Below, in pieces: positions 8,117 through 16,720 of a stretch of DNA of 64,000 nt. Each line of letters starts with the position of its first letter. The stretch's first letter is position 1. The notes beneath the pieces are model-generated. The model saw only the letters and a program-made list of their open reading frames with translations. It was not told the origin of the DNA and did no database searches. This stretch comes from Rathayibacter iranicus NCPPB 2253 = VKM Ac-1602 (GTDB taxonomy: Bacteria; Actinomycetota; Actinomycetes; Actinomycetales; Microbacteriaceae), in assembly GCF_003149025.1 (NCBI RefSeq), contig NZ_QGDV01000013.1, positions 1 to 64,000 of the forward strand. Reading direction: 5' to 3'. A program made the position numbers and the translations under genes.

Positions 8117-9026
8117 TAATGTCTTCGCCAATCGGCGTAAGGTCACGCACATCATTCCCGTTGAGGACGCCTACGTCTGGATCCGCACGTTCTCTACGAA
8201 CGCCGGTTTCCGGGCGGTGACGCCAGCCACGCAGGTCGTGAGCTTGCTGGGGCGGAGTTCTGTTTCCTTTGACGCGGGCACGCCGTTCCGCAACGGCTTT
8301 GCCTATGAGACCGCGGTAAACTCGCCGGTCGTCAAGTACGTCAACAAGCCGAACGATTGGCCCCCGGCCGGTATCGAAGTCATGGTAGACAGACTTGCGG
8401 ATGGGCTCGCCTCCTTTCACGACGCGGCACGAGTGACTGGTATTACCGGGGTGACGTCGTCGATGGATACTGCTCGCTTCCTCGCAGGCCAGCCAAATTA
8501 CCTCTGTAAGCAGAGTGCCGCATCCATTCACACGGCTCTCACGCGCCATCTGAGCGACATTGCCCTCGACAAATTAGCGGCGTGGTATGACGGCGCGCCT
8601 GGTCTCGTCGGACACGGCGAGTATTCCCTGGCAAATGTTCTCTCCTTCTCTGGTCGGCCCGATGAATTTACAGTGCTGACGGATCCCTACCTTCCACTCG
8701 TTCCCGAAGGATTCGACGTCGGCTGGTTCCTTGGCGATCTTTTCGAGACTTCGATGTCACCCGTTGGTGCGTTTGGCGCCCGGGCAGCCGCCTCCTTGGG
8801 CCGCCGGTTTATGGCGCGTTACGAACAATCGCGAGGTGGCGCCGTGCTCGATAACGGAGAGCTGTGGCGTTCTTTTGTGCTGCGACTACTGCACCACTAC
8901 ATTGAGTTTCGAGCGGGTCGGCCAGGGGCGAGCGACGAGGCGTACTACCTGGATGCGATCAGGCGGGAGTACGCCCGAGAGTCCGGTACCTTCTCCTCCG
9001 CCGTCTTCGCGTGCATCAGCGCATGA
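8106..9026 (+). CDS. degenerate APH-fold protein, candidate LanX/TvaE-like cyclase partner
   Basis: A 306-residue protein with the aminoglycoside-phosphotransferase layout but altered catalytic residues. The Brenner motif reads GHGEYSLANVL (169-179), with Glu172 where the catalytic Asp normally sits. A metal-site Asp is present in LTDPYLP (Asp193), followed by DVGWFLGDL. No clear Gly-rich loop is seen, and VVKYV is the only VxK-like strand. Thioamitide and class V lanthipeptide clusters encode a second APH-like protein (TvaE/LanX) besides the kinase, and this gene occupies that place next to LanD. Proposed role: assisting cyclisation or AviCys formation. ATG 8106 or GTG 8103 can serve as start after GAAAGGA. 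Confidence 0.7.
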   Translation: MRPDNVFANRRKVTHIIPVEDAYVWIRTFSTNAGFRAVTPATQVVSLLGRSSVSFDAGTPFRNGFAYETAVNSPVVKYVNKPNDWPPAGIEVMVDRLADGLASFHDAARVTGITGVTSSMDTARFLAGQPNYLCKQSAASIHTALTRHLSDIALDKLAAWYDGAPGLVGHGEYSLANVLSFSGRPDEFTVLTDPYLPLVPEGFDVGWFLGDLFETSMSPVGAFGARAAASLGRRFMARYEQSRGGAVLDNGELWRSFVLRLLHHYIEFRAGRPGASDEAYYLDAIRREYARESGTFSSAVFACISA

Positions 9027-10084
9027 GCGCCGATTCTCTCCTCACACCCGCGATCGCACGCCAACTAGGCGTTGGTTCGTGGGCACGATCCGAGGCGCTC
9101 ATCGCAGGACGCAATGAGAATTTTCTAGTTACGACGCCGTCCGGCGAATCTCTCTTCGTCAAGAGGCTCACGGATTCGATCGGCGAGACGGAACGTGTTG
9201 CTGCGCTATTAAGCGCGGATCGTCATCGATGTGCGGCCGGCTGGGCCTCTTTCACACCGCTCCTTCGCGCGGTCGATCCGGATCTCGGTATCGTCGTCTA
9301 CGACGCTATTTCCGGCTTGGGGCTCGCCGCGCCCGGCGTCGCGCAAACCCTCGAGGGGGGTTCCTGGGCTGCCCTCGGGACCTTGTTGGCGCGCATCCAT
9401 ACGGCACGACTGGATGACGTACCGGCCGGCTCCGCGCTGGCCGATCAATTCGCGGTCTACTCGGGCTATGTCGATGCAATATCATTCGATGTCTTCTGGC
9501 ATTTTACCGGTGCGGAGCTTGCTCTGTGGTCGGTCATTCAGTCGAGGTCAGATTCGCTGCTCCGTACTCGGGCAGAGATCAAGGAACCGCCCGAACGAGT
9601 GCCGACCCACGGTGACATCCGTCTCGATCAGTTCATCAAGACTGCGCAGGGTCCTCAACTCATCGACTGGGAGCGGTATTGCCGCGGTGATCCCGCGCAG
9701 GATCTCGGTATGCTTCTTGGTGACATCTTCGCGACGTTCCTCTACCAGGACTTCGATCAGAACACCGCGGCCCATTCAACCGAGTCCGAAGAGTTTGCTC
9801 AGCGATGGATCCATTCCGTCGGCGTTCGCGCCACGTCCGCCTACGCCCAGATCTGGCGAGCGTACGGACAAGTGGCCACGAACCTCGTCACGCCCGCATT
9901 CATTCAGCGGACTGGATGGATTCTCGCTTGGCATCTCATCGAACGCATCTCCAGTCGGGCGCAATATCAGTCGACACTTTCCGGTCGCGACAAGGGCGTC
10001 CTGGGAATCGCAATTTTTATTGCGTCAGCGCCCACTCAGGCCATGGCGGCGTTTGGGATCGAGGGAGACGACTCTGATGCTTGA
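9023..10084 (+). CDS. LanK-like Ser/Thr peptide kinase (APH fold)
   Basis: A 353-residue protein with intact APH kinase motifs: VKRL with Lys47 for nucleotide, THGDIRLDQF with catalytic Asp198, and LIDWERYCRGDPAQDLG with metal-binding Asp215. In class V lanthipeptides and thioamitides the cluster kinase (LxmK, TvaC type) phosphorylates Ser/Thr of the precursor so that the HopA1-family lyase can eliminate phosphate. Both genes are adjacent here. ATG 9023 overlaps the previous stop (ATGA), and its end overlaps the lyase start by eight bases. An antibiotic-resistance kinase is the alternative but is unlikely in this operon. Confidence 0.8.
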   Translation: MSADSLLTPAIARQLGVGSWARSEALIAGRNENFLVTTPSGESLFVKRLTDSIGETERVAALLSADRHRCAAGWASFTPLLRAVDPDLGIVVYDAISGLGLAAPGVAQTLEGGSWAALGTLLARIHTARLDDVPAGSALADQFAVYSGYVDAISFDVFWHFTGAELALWSVIQSRSDSLLRTRAEIKEPPERVPTHGDIRLDQFIKTAQGPQLIDWERYCRGDPAQDLGMLLGDIFATFLYQDFDQNTAAHSTESEEFAQRWIHSVGVRATSAYAQIWRAYGQVATNLVTPAFIQRTGWILAWHLIERISSRAQYQSTLSGRDKGVLGIAIFIASAPTQAMAAFGIEGDDSDA

Positions 10085-10940
10085 TCCGATTGCATGTTCG
10101 GTCCGAAGCTGGGCCATATCCCGCGCGCCACGAACGGCGGAGGAGTGGGCTAGCGACGTTTACCGAGAGTTTCACTCCGGCGCAACAACGCAACTCGTCT
10201 TCCCCGCCAAGGCCGAAATGCACGATGCGCGTTTCAGCCGGCTCGTCATGGAAGCAACGCCCGCCCCAGAGTCGTGGGTGAACTCGGTGTCGCCCGCACC
10301 GACGGGGACCGGTGCACTGGTCCAGCTCAACGGCCTGCGCATTTCTCTTGATGCACGTCGAGTTCGGACCATCCACGGCAGGGCGGAGTTGAGGCTTCCC
10401 CGCTTGCGACCCTTCGTGAGCCCGGGGTACATCTACTACGCGAACCCGGCGATCGCCGATCTTCGAGCCTTCTGGCGAGTGTATGTGAGCGTCGAACGGA
10501 TCGGTGACGCGCTTAACTTTTGGTCGCGCGGGCTCCGCGCGGCGAAGCGACTGGTCGGTGATCGTTTCCATGCGAAGATCGCGTCGATGCCGATACTCTA
10601 TCCGCGTCGTGATGCCATCGTTTTCTATCTCGAAGATCTAGACGAGGATGCTGTTGCGGCCTTTGGTCGGGTGTTATCAGGTGACCGGGCGCCGGTTTCG
10701 CGCTTCACTCGTCACATTGCGCCGGGGGTGGGTATCGCGCACGAGCCGAACGCGGCTCAGGCCGCCGGGAGCCCCGTGAGTTTTGGACAGCATCGCGCTT
10801 CGGTGCTGGCCCAGCTTCTGAGCGATGAGATTCTCTATGCCGCCGACTTCGATATTGTGGCGGCGGAAAACCTCGTGAGAAACGGCATAAATCCGAGAGC
10901 GATCTATCGAAACGTGGAGAGCATGGAAGGCGGATCATGA
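10077..10940 (+). CDS. LanY-like lyase, HopA1 effector family
   Basis: A 287-residue protein of the family named after the type III effector HopA1. Visible family features are AFWRVYVSV (131-139), FHAKIASMP (164-172), YPRRDAIVFYL (175-185), IAPGVGIAHEP (214-224) and SFGQHR (235-240). In class V lanthipeptides and thioamitides these proteins (LxmY, TvaD type) act with the kinase to remove phosphate from phospho-Ser/Thr, giving Dha/Dhb. HopA1 effectors lie close to the OspF-like phosphothreonine lyase idea. Its place between kinase and exporter, with ATGA overlaps, fits this role. No signal peptide. Confidence 0.8.
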   Translation: MLDPIACSVRSWAISRAPRTAEEWASDVYREFHSGATTQLVFPAKAEMHDARFSRLVMEATPAPESWVNSVSPAPTGTGALVQLNGLRISLDARRVRTIHGRAELRLPRLRPFVSPGYIYYANPAIADLRAFWRVYVSVERIGDALNFWSRGLRAAKRLVGDRFHAKIASMPILYPRRDAIVFYLEDLDEDAVAAFGRVLSGDRAPVSRFTRHIAPGVGIAHEPNAAQAAGSPVSFGQHRASVLAQLLSDEILYAADFDIVAAENLVRNGINPRAIYRNVESMEGGS

Positions 10941-11665
10941 GAGGTCTGCGCTCGATGAAGAGAGGTGGCGTGGAGGCCGTGATGCGAGGTGAGGTCGGTA
11001 TGAGGGAGCGTTCGCAGGCGATCGTGGCAGACGGGGCAGGCTGTTTCGTCGACGATCAGCCATTGCTTGCGCCGGTGGATATCGAGATTGCCTTCGGCGA
11101 GCGGGTCGCAGTCCGCGGGGTCAACGGTGCGGGCAAGACGACGCTGCTACGGATGCTGTCGGGGCGGATGCGGCCGACTGTGGGCGAGGTGTTGTTCGAG
11201 AACGCGCCAATCGACGATCGGCGGCCAGAGGTGCGGTCGGCGGTCGCGTCGTTGGTCGGCGTGCCGTCGTTCTACCCGGACCTCACGGTTCGGGAGCAGT
11301 TGCGGCTGATCGCGGCAACGTGGCGGATGGGGCGCGCTGAATCCGAGGAGCGGGTTGATGCTGTGCTTGAGGAGTTTGCGATCACAGCGTTGTCTCGCCG
11401 GTTCGCGCACGAGTTGTCGTCGGGCCAGACGCAGATGTTCTATTTGGCCTCGACATTCCTGCGTCCGTTCCGGGTGCTGCTATTAGACGAACCGGAGCAG
11501 CGATTGGACCCAGACAGGAAGGCGCAACTCGCTCGAGCGATGAAGCGCGTGTCAGAGGCAGGGGCCGCGATCGTGTTCGCAAGTCATGACAGCTGGCTGG
11601 TCGACACGGTAGCGGACCGAACGTGTCTGCTGGGGGTTGCGAATGTCGAGGCCGGAAGTGAATGA
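10937..11665 (+). CDS. ABC exporter ATPase of the RiPP cluster
   Basis: A 242-residue ATPase. Walker A is GVNGAGKTT (61-69), the signature is LSSGQTQ and Walker B is VLLLDEPEQRLD, with a switch His in FASHDSWLVD. The start at 10937 overlaps the lyase stop (ATGA). A later ATG (11000, MRERSQ) would give a more usual N-terminal length, since the first ~20 residues are not needed for the fold. With the following permease it forms a two-gene exporter, probably for the finished peptide and/or self-protection. No C39 leader-peptidase domain is present, which agrees with a separate M16 peptidase pair. Confidence 0.88.
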   Translation: MRGLRSMKRGGVEAVMRGEVGMRERSQAIVADGAGCFVDDQPLLAPVDIEIAFGERVAVRGVNGAGKTTLLRMLSGRMRPTVGEVLFENAPIDDRRPEVRSAVASLVGVPSFYPDLTVREQLRLIAATWRMGRAESEERVDAVLEEFAITALSRRFAHELSSGQTQMFYLASTFLRPFRVLLLDEPEQRLDPDRKAQLARAMKRVSEAGAAIVFASHDSWLVDTVADRTCLLGVANVEAGSE

Positions 11666-13205
11666 CGCCGACGCGCTGCGCCTCGCGCGGTCGATCATCC
11701 GAACCCGGGCCGGACGCCCGAGCACCGGCGACACGGTGTACGGGATTTATGTCACCGTGTTCGTCGCGGGTGTCGTGGTGTTCCCGATCGTACGCGCGGC
11801 GATGATCGGTCTCGCCATGCCCCGCATCGTGGTCTTCGCCACCGAGAATCTGACGACGGAGCGGATCTCGATCGCACTCGCCGTCATCACCGGACTTGTA
11901 TTCCTGCTCGGTCGGGTACGGGGGCCAGTGGTGCCGTCGGAGCCATATATCGAAACCATTGTCGTGAGCCCGCTGCCGCGGAGCCTCACCCTTCGTCGTC
12001 CGTATACGGCGGGGCGGATGACGTTGCTCGCGATCCTACTGCTGCTCGCAGTTGTCCTGGTCGGCGGTGCGGCGATCGCGGCACCCGCCGACCCGCTCGG
12101 CATTCTGCTGTTCTTCGTCGGCTTCGCTGCCTGGGCGTGGCTGCTGTCCCTGGCCTGGCTGGCCGGGCAGTGGTCGGGTCCTCGTCGTCGTGCCGTCGCC
12201 GTCGGCCTGGCTATCGCTATCGTCATCCAGGCAGGCATCGCGCTCCTGCCGGCCGCCGCGGGATCCGTCTCCTGGATCAGCCCCTGGGGATGGGCGGCAT
12301 CCCTGTGGAGCGCGCTTGACGGTGTGACGATGGCGCATGGGATTGCCGTAGCCCTCCTGGTTCTCGCGCTCGGAAGTCAGTTGCTGCTACCTGCGATGCT
12401 GGACCAACTCGGCAGAGAAGATCTCGCGGACCAGGCCCGACGGTGGAACGCCGTGTTCTCGCTCGCGCTCACTGGTGACGTGAAGTCGGCGGCTAACCGA
12501 CTCAAGGCGCCTCCTCGACTCGGGCGGCACTGGCACTGGCCGGCTCCGAGCGGCGCCGCCGGTGCGATCGTCCTGCGCGATCTGCTCGGAATCGCCCGCT
12601 TTCCCGCTCGTGGTTTCGTAGGGCTGGTGACCACCGTCGGATTGGGTGCGACCACCACACTCGGCCTCCGCGAGGGAGAGGGAGCGCAGCTAGTCACCGC
12701 GACGGCCGCACTTTCCCTGTATTTTGCGATCGGTGTCTGGTGCGAAGGGCTGCGCCTTTTCGGATCGACGGTTGGCGGCTCATCACCATATGGAATCTCT
12801 TCGACGATGCAAGCTGGCCTGCATCTGGTCGTTCCGATCCTGATCGGAGTCCCGCTGGCTTCGGCGGGGGCGGTCGTCGTCGCGAGCGGCACGGTCTTAC
12901 CAGTCATCTGGACGACCCTTCTGGCGGTATTCGCCGTTGCGGTTCAGGCTTTCTCCGCGCTCAAGGGAGCACTTCCGGTCTCGTTGCTCACGCCCGTTCC
13001 ATCACCGATTGGTGATCTCTCCGTCGTCAACGTGGCCGTGTGGCTGGCCGATGCCGTCACAGTTATGGCTCTTGTTGGCGGTGGTCTTTCCGTCGCCGTC
13101 ACTGTCGCAAACAGGGCAATCGGCGCCTATTTTGCACTCGCTATTCTTTGTATTCTCATGACGTGGTGGGCATACGGGCGGCTTCGACGACTCGCTCGAC
13201 CCTGA
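11643..13205 (+). CDS. ABC exporter permease of the RiPP cluster
   Basis: A 520-residue polytopic membrane protein with roughly 12 hydrophobic segments and no recognised family signature. The ATG at 11643 lies inside the ATPase gene (23-base overlap), so the two are coupled. The GC of this gene is higher than that of the modification genes. It is the last cluster gene. The stop at 13203-13205 runs straight into a ThuA-like gene remnant. Role as the membrane half of the exporter is inferred from position. Confidence 0.75.
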   Translation: MSRPEVNDADALRLARSIIRTRAGRPSTGDTVYGIYVTVFVAGVVVFPIVRAAMIGLAMPRIVVFATENLTTERISIALAVITGLVFLLGRVRGPVVPSEPYIETIVVSPLPRSLTLRRPYTAGRMTLLAILLLLAVVLVGGAAIAAPADPLGILLFFVGFAAWAWLLSLAWLAGQWSGPRRRAVAVGLAIAIVIQAGIALLPAAAGSVSWISPWGWAASLWSALDGVTMAHGIAVALLVLALGSQLLLPAMLDQLGREDLADQARRWNAVFSLALTGDVKSAANRLKAPPRLGRHWHWPAPSGAAGAIVLRDLLGIARFPARGFVGLVTTVGLGATTTLGLREGEGAQLVTATAALSLYFAIGVWCEGLRLFGSTVGGSSPYGISSTMQAGLHLVVPILIGVPLASAGAVVVASGTVLPVIWTTLLAVFAVAVQAFSALKGALPVSLLTPVPSPIGDLSVVNVAVWLADAVTVMALVGGGLSVAVTVANRAIGAYFALAILCILMTWWAYGRLRRLARP

Positions 13206-13464
13206 GTCTGACCAGGATTACCCCGCTTACCACCTGGAGGAGGTGCGCCGCGTGATCGCAAACGGTGTCGAGTGGGCCAGGTCTTTGCGTCCCGAGCGTC
13301 GGCTGCCGAGGATCGCCGACGCCGTCCTCGGGGCGATCAACGCGAAGCACTTGGGGGAGAGCAGCCACATCGACAAGCTTCGATCCACCCTGATTGTCGA
13401 GACCCGCACTCCGGACTCTCTCAACCCCGAGGGCGGGCAGACCGAAGAAGACGAAAGACCCTAG
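13201..13464 (+). pseudogene. 3' remnant of a ThuA-family gene
   Basis: The frame from 13201 reads [20 protein letters not shown] and then VEWARSLRPERRLP. It closely matches residues near the C-terminus of the intact ThuA-like protein at 15941-16720 ([19 protein letters not shown]). Only this C-terminal part survives. After the shared block it runs on for about 50 unrelated codons to TAG. No start codon or N-terminal domain is present. It marks the right junction of the RiPP cluster and suggests that a second ThuA gene was cut by insertion or deletion. Confidence 0.75.
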
Positions 13465-13500
13465 ATCCAGTCGTCCGGCTGGGGTTCTAAGGTCTTCTTC
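13444..13500 (+). terminator. inverted repeat, possible terminator
   Basis: GAAGAAGAC (13444-13452) pairs with GTCTTCTTC (13492-13500), and an inner CCAG/CTGG pair extends the structure. It follows the ThuA remnant and could end transcription coming from the RiPP operon. The U-run is weak. Confidence 0.4.
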
Positions 13501-13833
13501 CCGCTCCGTCGTAACGGTGGGCGATTGTGACGCTACGGGATCCGCGGTGACCCTGCAACCAATGGACGCCTTCACTCGGGGCGAAGCGGCGGCGGGCACG
13601 ATGTCACAGTGGAGATTAAGGGCTGACGACGAAGGACCTCGTGACGCCGGAGGCGGTGCGCTCGTGGCCGAGGTCCGGCGCCAGCATCCCGGCGCCTCCC
13701 TAGCCGGATCGGGCCCGGTGCGAGTGCAGGCTGCCCGGCGCGTGAGGTGTGCTGCCGGAGCCGGATGTCAGGGCTCGGTGGCATGCTCGGTCCCAAGCGC
13801 GGCCGGCGGGCGGCGGCGCGGAGCGGAGCGGCA
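13501..13833. other. spacer without a supported gene
   Basis: About 330 bases. Open frames here (for example one spanning 13394-13837) have atypical composition and no ribosome site, and are taken as chance. No repeat or RNA gene was recognised. Confidence 0.4.
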
Positions 13834-14631
13834 ATGATCGGGTTGGATCTCACGGGGCGGACGGCCCTCGTCACGGGGTCGGGGCAGGGCATCGGGCTGG
13901 CGATCGCGACGACGCTCGCCGAGGCGGGGGCAGAGGTGATCGTCAACGCTCGCTCGGAGCGGTCGATCCGCCGGGCGATCGAGGCCGTCACGGCAGCGGT
14001 CCCGGAGGCGCGGGTGCGCGGAGTCGCGGCCGATGTGTCGACCGAGAGGGGCACGGCCGCCCTCCTCCGCTCGGCCGCCGAGGTGGACGTCCTCGTCAAC
14101 AACCTCGGGATCTTTGGTTCCGCCGATCCGCTCGCCATCGACGACGACGAGTGGCGCCGCTACTTCGAGGTCAACGTGCTCACCGGCGTCCGCCTCACCC
14201 GCGCCTACCTGCCGGGGATGACCGAGCGCGGCTGGGGCCGCGTACTCTACATCGGCAGTGACTCGGCCGTCGTCACTCCCGCCGAGATGATCCACTACGG
14301 GGTGTCGAAGACGGCGCTTCTCGGCGTCTCGCGCGGCTTCGCCAAGGCGGCGGCCGGCTCGGGTGTGACAGTGAACAGCGTGCTCGCAGGCCCGACGCAC
14401 ACCGGCGGCGTGGAGGACTTCGTCTACGAACTGGTCGACCGCGAGCTGCCGTGGGAGGAGGCGCAGCGCGAGTTCATGCGCCTGCACCGGCCGCAGTCAC
14501 TCCTCAAGCGCCTGATCGAGCCGGAGGAGATCGCCCACATGGTCGCGTACCTCGCCTCGCCGCTCGCGTCTGCCACCACGGGCGCCGCGGTGCGCGTCGA
14601 CGGCGGATACATCGACTCGATAGTTCCGTGA
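13834..14631 (+). CDS. SDR-family oxidoreductase
   Basis: Classical short-chain dehydrogenase/reductase, 265 residues. The cofactor loop is TGSGQGIG near residue 14, followed by the NNLGI strand motif. The active site is Ser in YIGSDSA plus Tyr-Lys in YGVSK. The C-terminus ends RVDGGYIDSIVP, typical of the family. The ATG at 13834 is chosen because the longer frame adds about 29 non-conserved residues. The substrate is not evident. The nearby LacI-controlled sugar operon suggests carbohydrate or polyol metabolism, but the gene is separately placed. Confidence 0.88.
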   Translation: MIGLDLTGRTALVTGSGQGIGLAIATTLAEAGAEVIVNARSERSIRRAIEAVTAAVPEARVRGVAADVSTERGTAALLRSAAEVDVLVNNLGIFGSADPLAIDDDEWRRYFEVNVLTGVRLTRAYLPGMTERGWGRVLYIGSDSAVVTPAEMIHYGVSKTALLGVSRGFAKAAAGSGVTVNSVLAGPTHTGGVEDFVYELVDRELPWEEAQREFMRLHRPQSLLKRLIEPEEIAHMVAYLASPLASATTGAAVRVDGGYIDSIVP

Positions 14632-14800
14632 CCCGGCCGGAACAGCGCGATCAGCGGATCGACCAGCTCGGGCGGTTCCGTCCGTCGTACTGCACCAGGT
14701 TGCCGTCGTCCTGGAGCACCACGCGCTACGGTCCCACCGACGACGGCTGGTTCCCTGCGGTAGGGAAATGTGGTTCCGGCAAGCGGGCCGACACCGGCCA

Positions 14801-15805
14801 TCAGCGCGGCGGCGCCACGGAGCCGCCCGCGCGCCAGGGGCCGCCGATGCGCTCCTGGAGAAGTGGCGCGGCGGGGTCCCCCAGACGGGCGAGCAGCGCT
14901 TCCACCCCGCGGCGGCCGAGCTCGCAGCCGGGCGCGACGAGCAGGTCGAGGGCCGGGTCGGCGAGGTCGGCGACGTCGGGGTCCGACGCGAGCAGCACGA
15001 TCGAGAGGTCCGCGGGGACGCGCACACCGCGGTGCCGCAGCTCGTGCGCGAAGCCAATGGCCGCGCCCCCGTTGATGATGACGGCGGCCGTCACGGAGTC
15101 GGGGTCGAACGAGCGGGCCAACGCGCGGCCGCCGGCAGGCGACTCCTCGCAACGCAGCAGCACGCCCTCGATCCCGCGCGCCGCGCAGGCCAGCGCGAAC
15201 GCCTCCTGCGTGCGGGCGTAAGGGCCGAAGTCAGCCGCTCTCTCCCGGTCGGGGCCGAGCACCAGGGCCACCCGCTCATGCCCAAGCCCCGCGAGCCGCC
15301 CGAGCGCGTCTTCGACCATCCCCTCGAAGTCGATATCGACCCAGTCGAGTGCCGACGGGTCGCGGGTGCGGCCGATCAGGGCGAAGGGCGTTCCGGAGTC
15401 GCGCAGGACTGGCACGCGCTCGTCCTCGCTGGTCACCTGCATCAGCACGACGCCGTCGATCAGCCCGTCGGCGCGCAGGTCGGCGAGCCGTTCGGATCCG
15501 CCAAGCGTCGGCCAGAGGACGATCGAGTGGCCCTGCTCAGCGGCGGCCTCCGCAGCCCCGAGGAGGAAGGAGGTCGCGGTGGTGAGCGGCCGGCTCGACA
15601 CGAGCGGATAGACGACCGCGATGATCCCGGAGCGACGACGCGCAAGGGCGCGGGCCAGAGCATGCGGGCGGAAGCCGAGTTCGCGCATCGCCGCCTGCAC
15701 TCGCTCGCGGGTCTCGGGCGAGACGGGTTTGGAGTCGTTCACGACGAACGAGACCGTGGCGATCGAGACTCCCGCACGGCGCGCGACATCCCTCATTGTG
15801 GCCAC
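14801..15805 (-). CDS. LacI-family transcriptional regulator
   Basis: A 334-residue repressor. The N-terminal helix-turn-helix is MRDVARRAGVSIATVSFVVN, with the hinge ALARALARRRSG. A periplasmic-binding-like sugar domain follows. GTG at 15805 follows GGAGGAGG at good spacing, while an ATG three codons later is also possible. It is transcribed away from the ThuA/oxidoreductase operon. A perfect 14-base palindrome lies between them, so it most likely controls that operon and itself. The inducer is unknown, a sugar or sugar acid by family. Confidence 0.92.
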   Translation of the reverse strand: MATMRDVARRAGVSIATVSFVVNDSKPVSPETRERVQAAMRELGFRPHALARALARRRSGIIAVVYPLVSSRPLTTATSFLLGAAEAAAEQGHSIVLWPTLGGSERLADLRADGLIDGVVLMQVTSEDERVPVLRDSGTPFALIGRTRDPSALDWVDIDFEGMVEDALGRLAGLGHERVALVLGPDRERAADFGPYARTQEAFALACAARGIEGVLLRCEESPAGGRALARSFDPDSVTAAVIINGGAAIGFAHELRHRGVRVPADLSIVLLASDPDVADLADPALDLLVAPGCELGRRGVEALLARLGDPAAPLLQERIGGPWRAGGSVAPPR

Positions 15806-15885
15806 GCAGCCTCCTCCTGCTCAGTGCCGGCCCTCGGTTGACGCGGGGCGGACGTCTCCCGCATCCTAAGAGACGCAGGTGGTAA

Positions 15886-15899
15886 AGCGGTTAACCGCT
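15886..15899. promoter_or_regulatory. palindromic operator for the LacI regulator
   Basis: AGCGGTTAACCGCT is a perfect 14-base palindrome located 42 bases before the ThuA-like start and 81 bases from the lacI start. Symmetric sites of this length are typical LacI-family operators. The assignment to the adjacent regulator is inferred. Confidence 0.65.
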
Positions 15900-15940
15900 C
15901 TCCCGCTCCGCGCCGTCTCCACCGTCGAAGAAGGACCCCG

Positions 15941-16720
15941 ATGACCAGACCCTCCTCCCCCGCCCGCGTCCTCGTTTGGGGCGAGAACCGCCACGAACAG
16001 ATCGAGGAGAAGGTCCGCGCGATCTATCCCGACGGCATGCACACGACCATCGCGGAGGGCATCCGCACCAACCTCGGCGAGCACGCCACCGTCTCGACCA
16101 CCACGCTCGACGAACCCGAGCACGGCCTCACCGAGGAAGTCCTCGACGCCACCGACGTCCTCGTCTGGTGGGGCCACATGGCGCACGGCGACGTCACCGA
16201 CGAGATCGTGGAGCGCGTGCAGCGCCACGTCCTCTCGGGCATGGGCCTCGTCGTCCTGCACTCCGGCCACTGGTCGAAGATCTTCGGGAAGCTCATGGGC
16301 ACCACCTGCACGCTGCGCTGGCGCTCGGAGCAGGACCGCGAGCTGGTCTGGACCGTCGATCCGACGCATCCGATCGCACAGGGTGTGCCACATCCGTTCG
16401 TCATCCCGCAGCAGGAGATGTACGGCGAGTTCTTCGACGTGCCCGCCCCCGACGAACTCGTCTTCCTCTCGACCTTCTCGGGCGGCGAGGTGTTCCGCTC
16501 TGGGATGACGTGGAAGCGCGGTCACGGACGTATCTTCTTCTTCTCGCCCGGCGACCAGGACTATCCCGTGTACCACCAGGAGGAGGTGCGCCGGGTCATC
16601 GCGAACGGTGTCGAGTGGGCGCGCTCCTCGCGGCCCGACCGCCGCCTCCCGGTGCTCCGGCGCTACCGCACCGAGGATTTCCACAACGGCGAGGACTACG
16701 AGGGGGCGTTGGTCCGATGA
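15941..16720 (+). CDS. ThuA-like (trehalose utilisation family) protein
   Basis: A 259-residue class I glutamine-amidotransferase-like protein of the ThuA family. Visible motifs are [12 protein letters not shown] at the N-terminus, [14 protein letters not shown], and [21 protein letters not shown]. The C-terminus [19 protein letters not shown] has a close partial copy at 13201. ThuA proteins are linked to disaccharide or keto-sugar metabolism and often sit beside Gfo/Idh/MocA oxidoreductases, as here. The exact reaction is uncertain. Its stop overlaps the next ATG. Confidence 0.88.
   Translation: MTRPSSPARVLVWGENRHEQIEEKVRAIYPDGMHTTIAEGIRTNLGEHATVSTTTLDEPEHGLTEEVLDATDVLVWWGHMAHGDVTDEIVERVQRHVLSGMGLVVLHSGHWSKIFGKLMGTTCTLRWRSEQDRELVWTVDPTHPIAQGVPHPFVIPQQEMYGEFFDVPAPDELVFLSTFSGGEVFRSGMTWKRGHGRIFFFSPGDQDYPVYHQEEVRRVIANGVEWARSSRPDRRLPVLRRYRTEDFHNGEDYEGALVR

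Noticed and set aside
4908..13205. Thioamitide cluster
   Set aside because: APH, HopA1 and LanD genes fit, but the YcaO and TfuA genes needed for thioamides are absent.
4908..13205. Linaridin cluster
   Set aside because: The core looks linaridin-like, but no CypH or CypL homologue is seen and kinase/lyase genes are present instead.
13394..13837. 147-codon frame on the + strand
   Set aside because: Composition is atypical, no ribosome site, no motif; overlaps the ThuA remnant.
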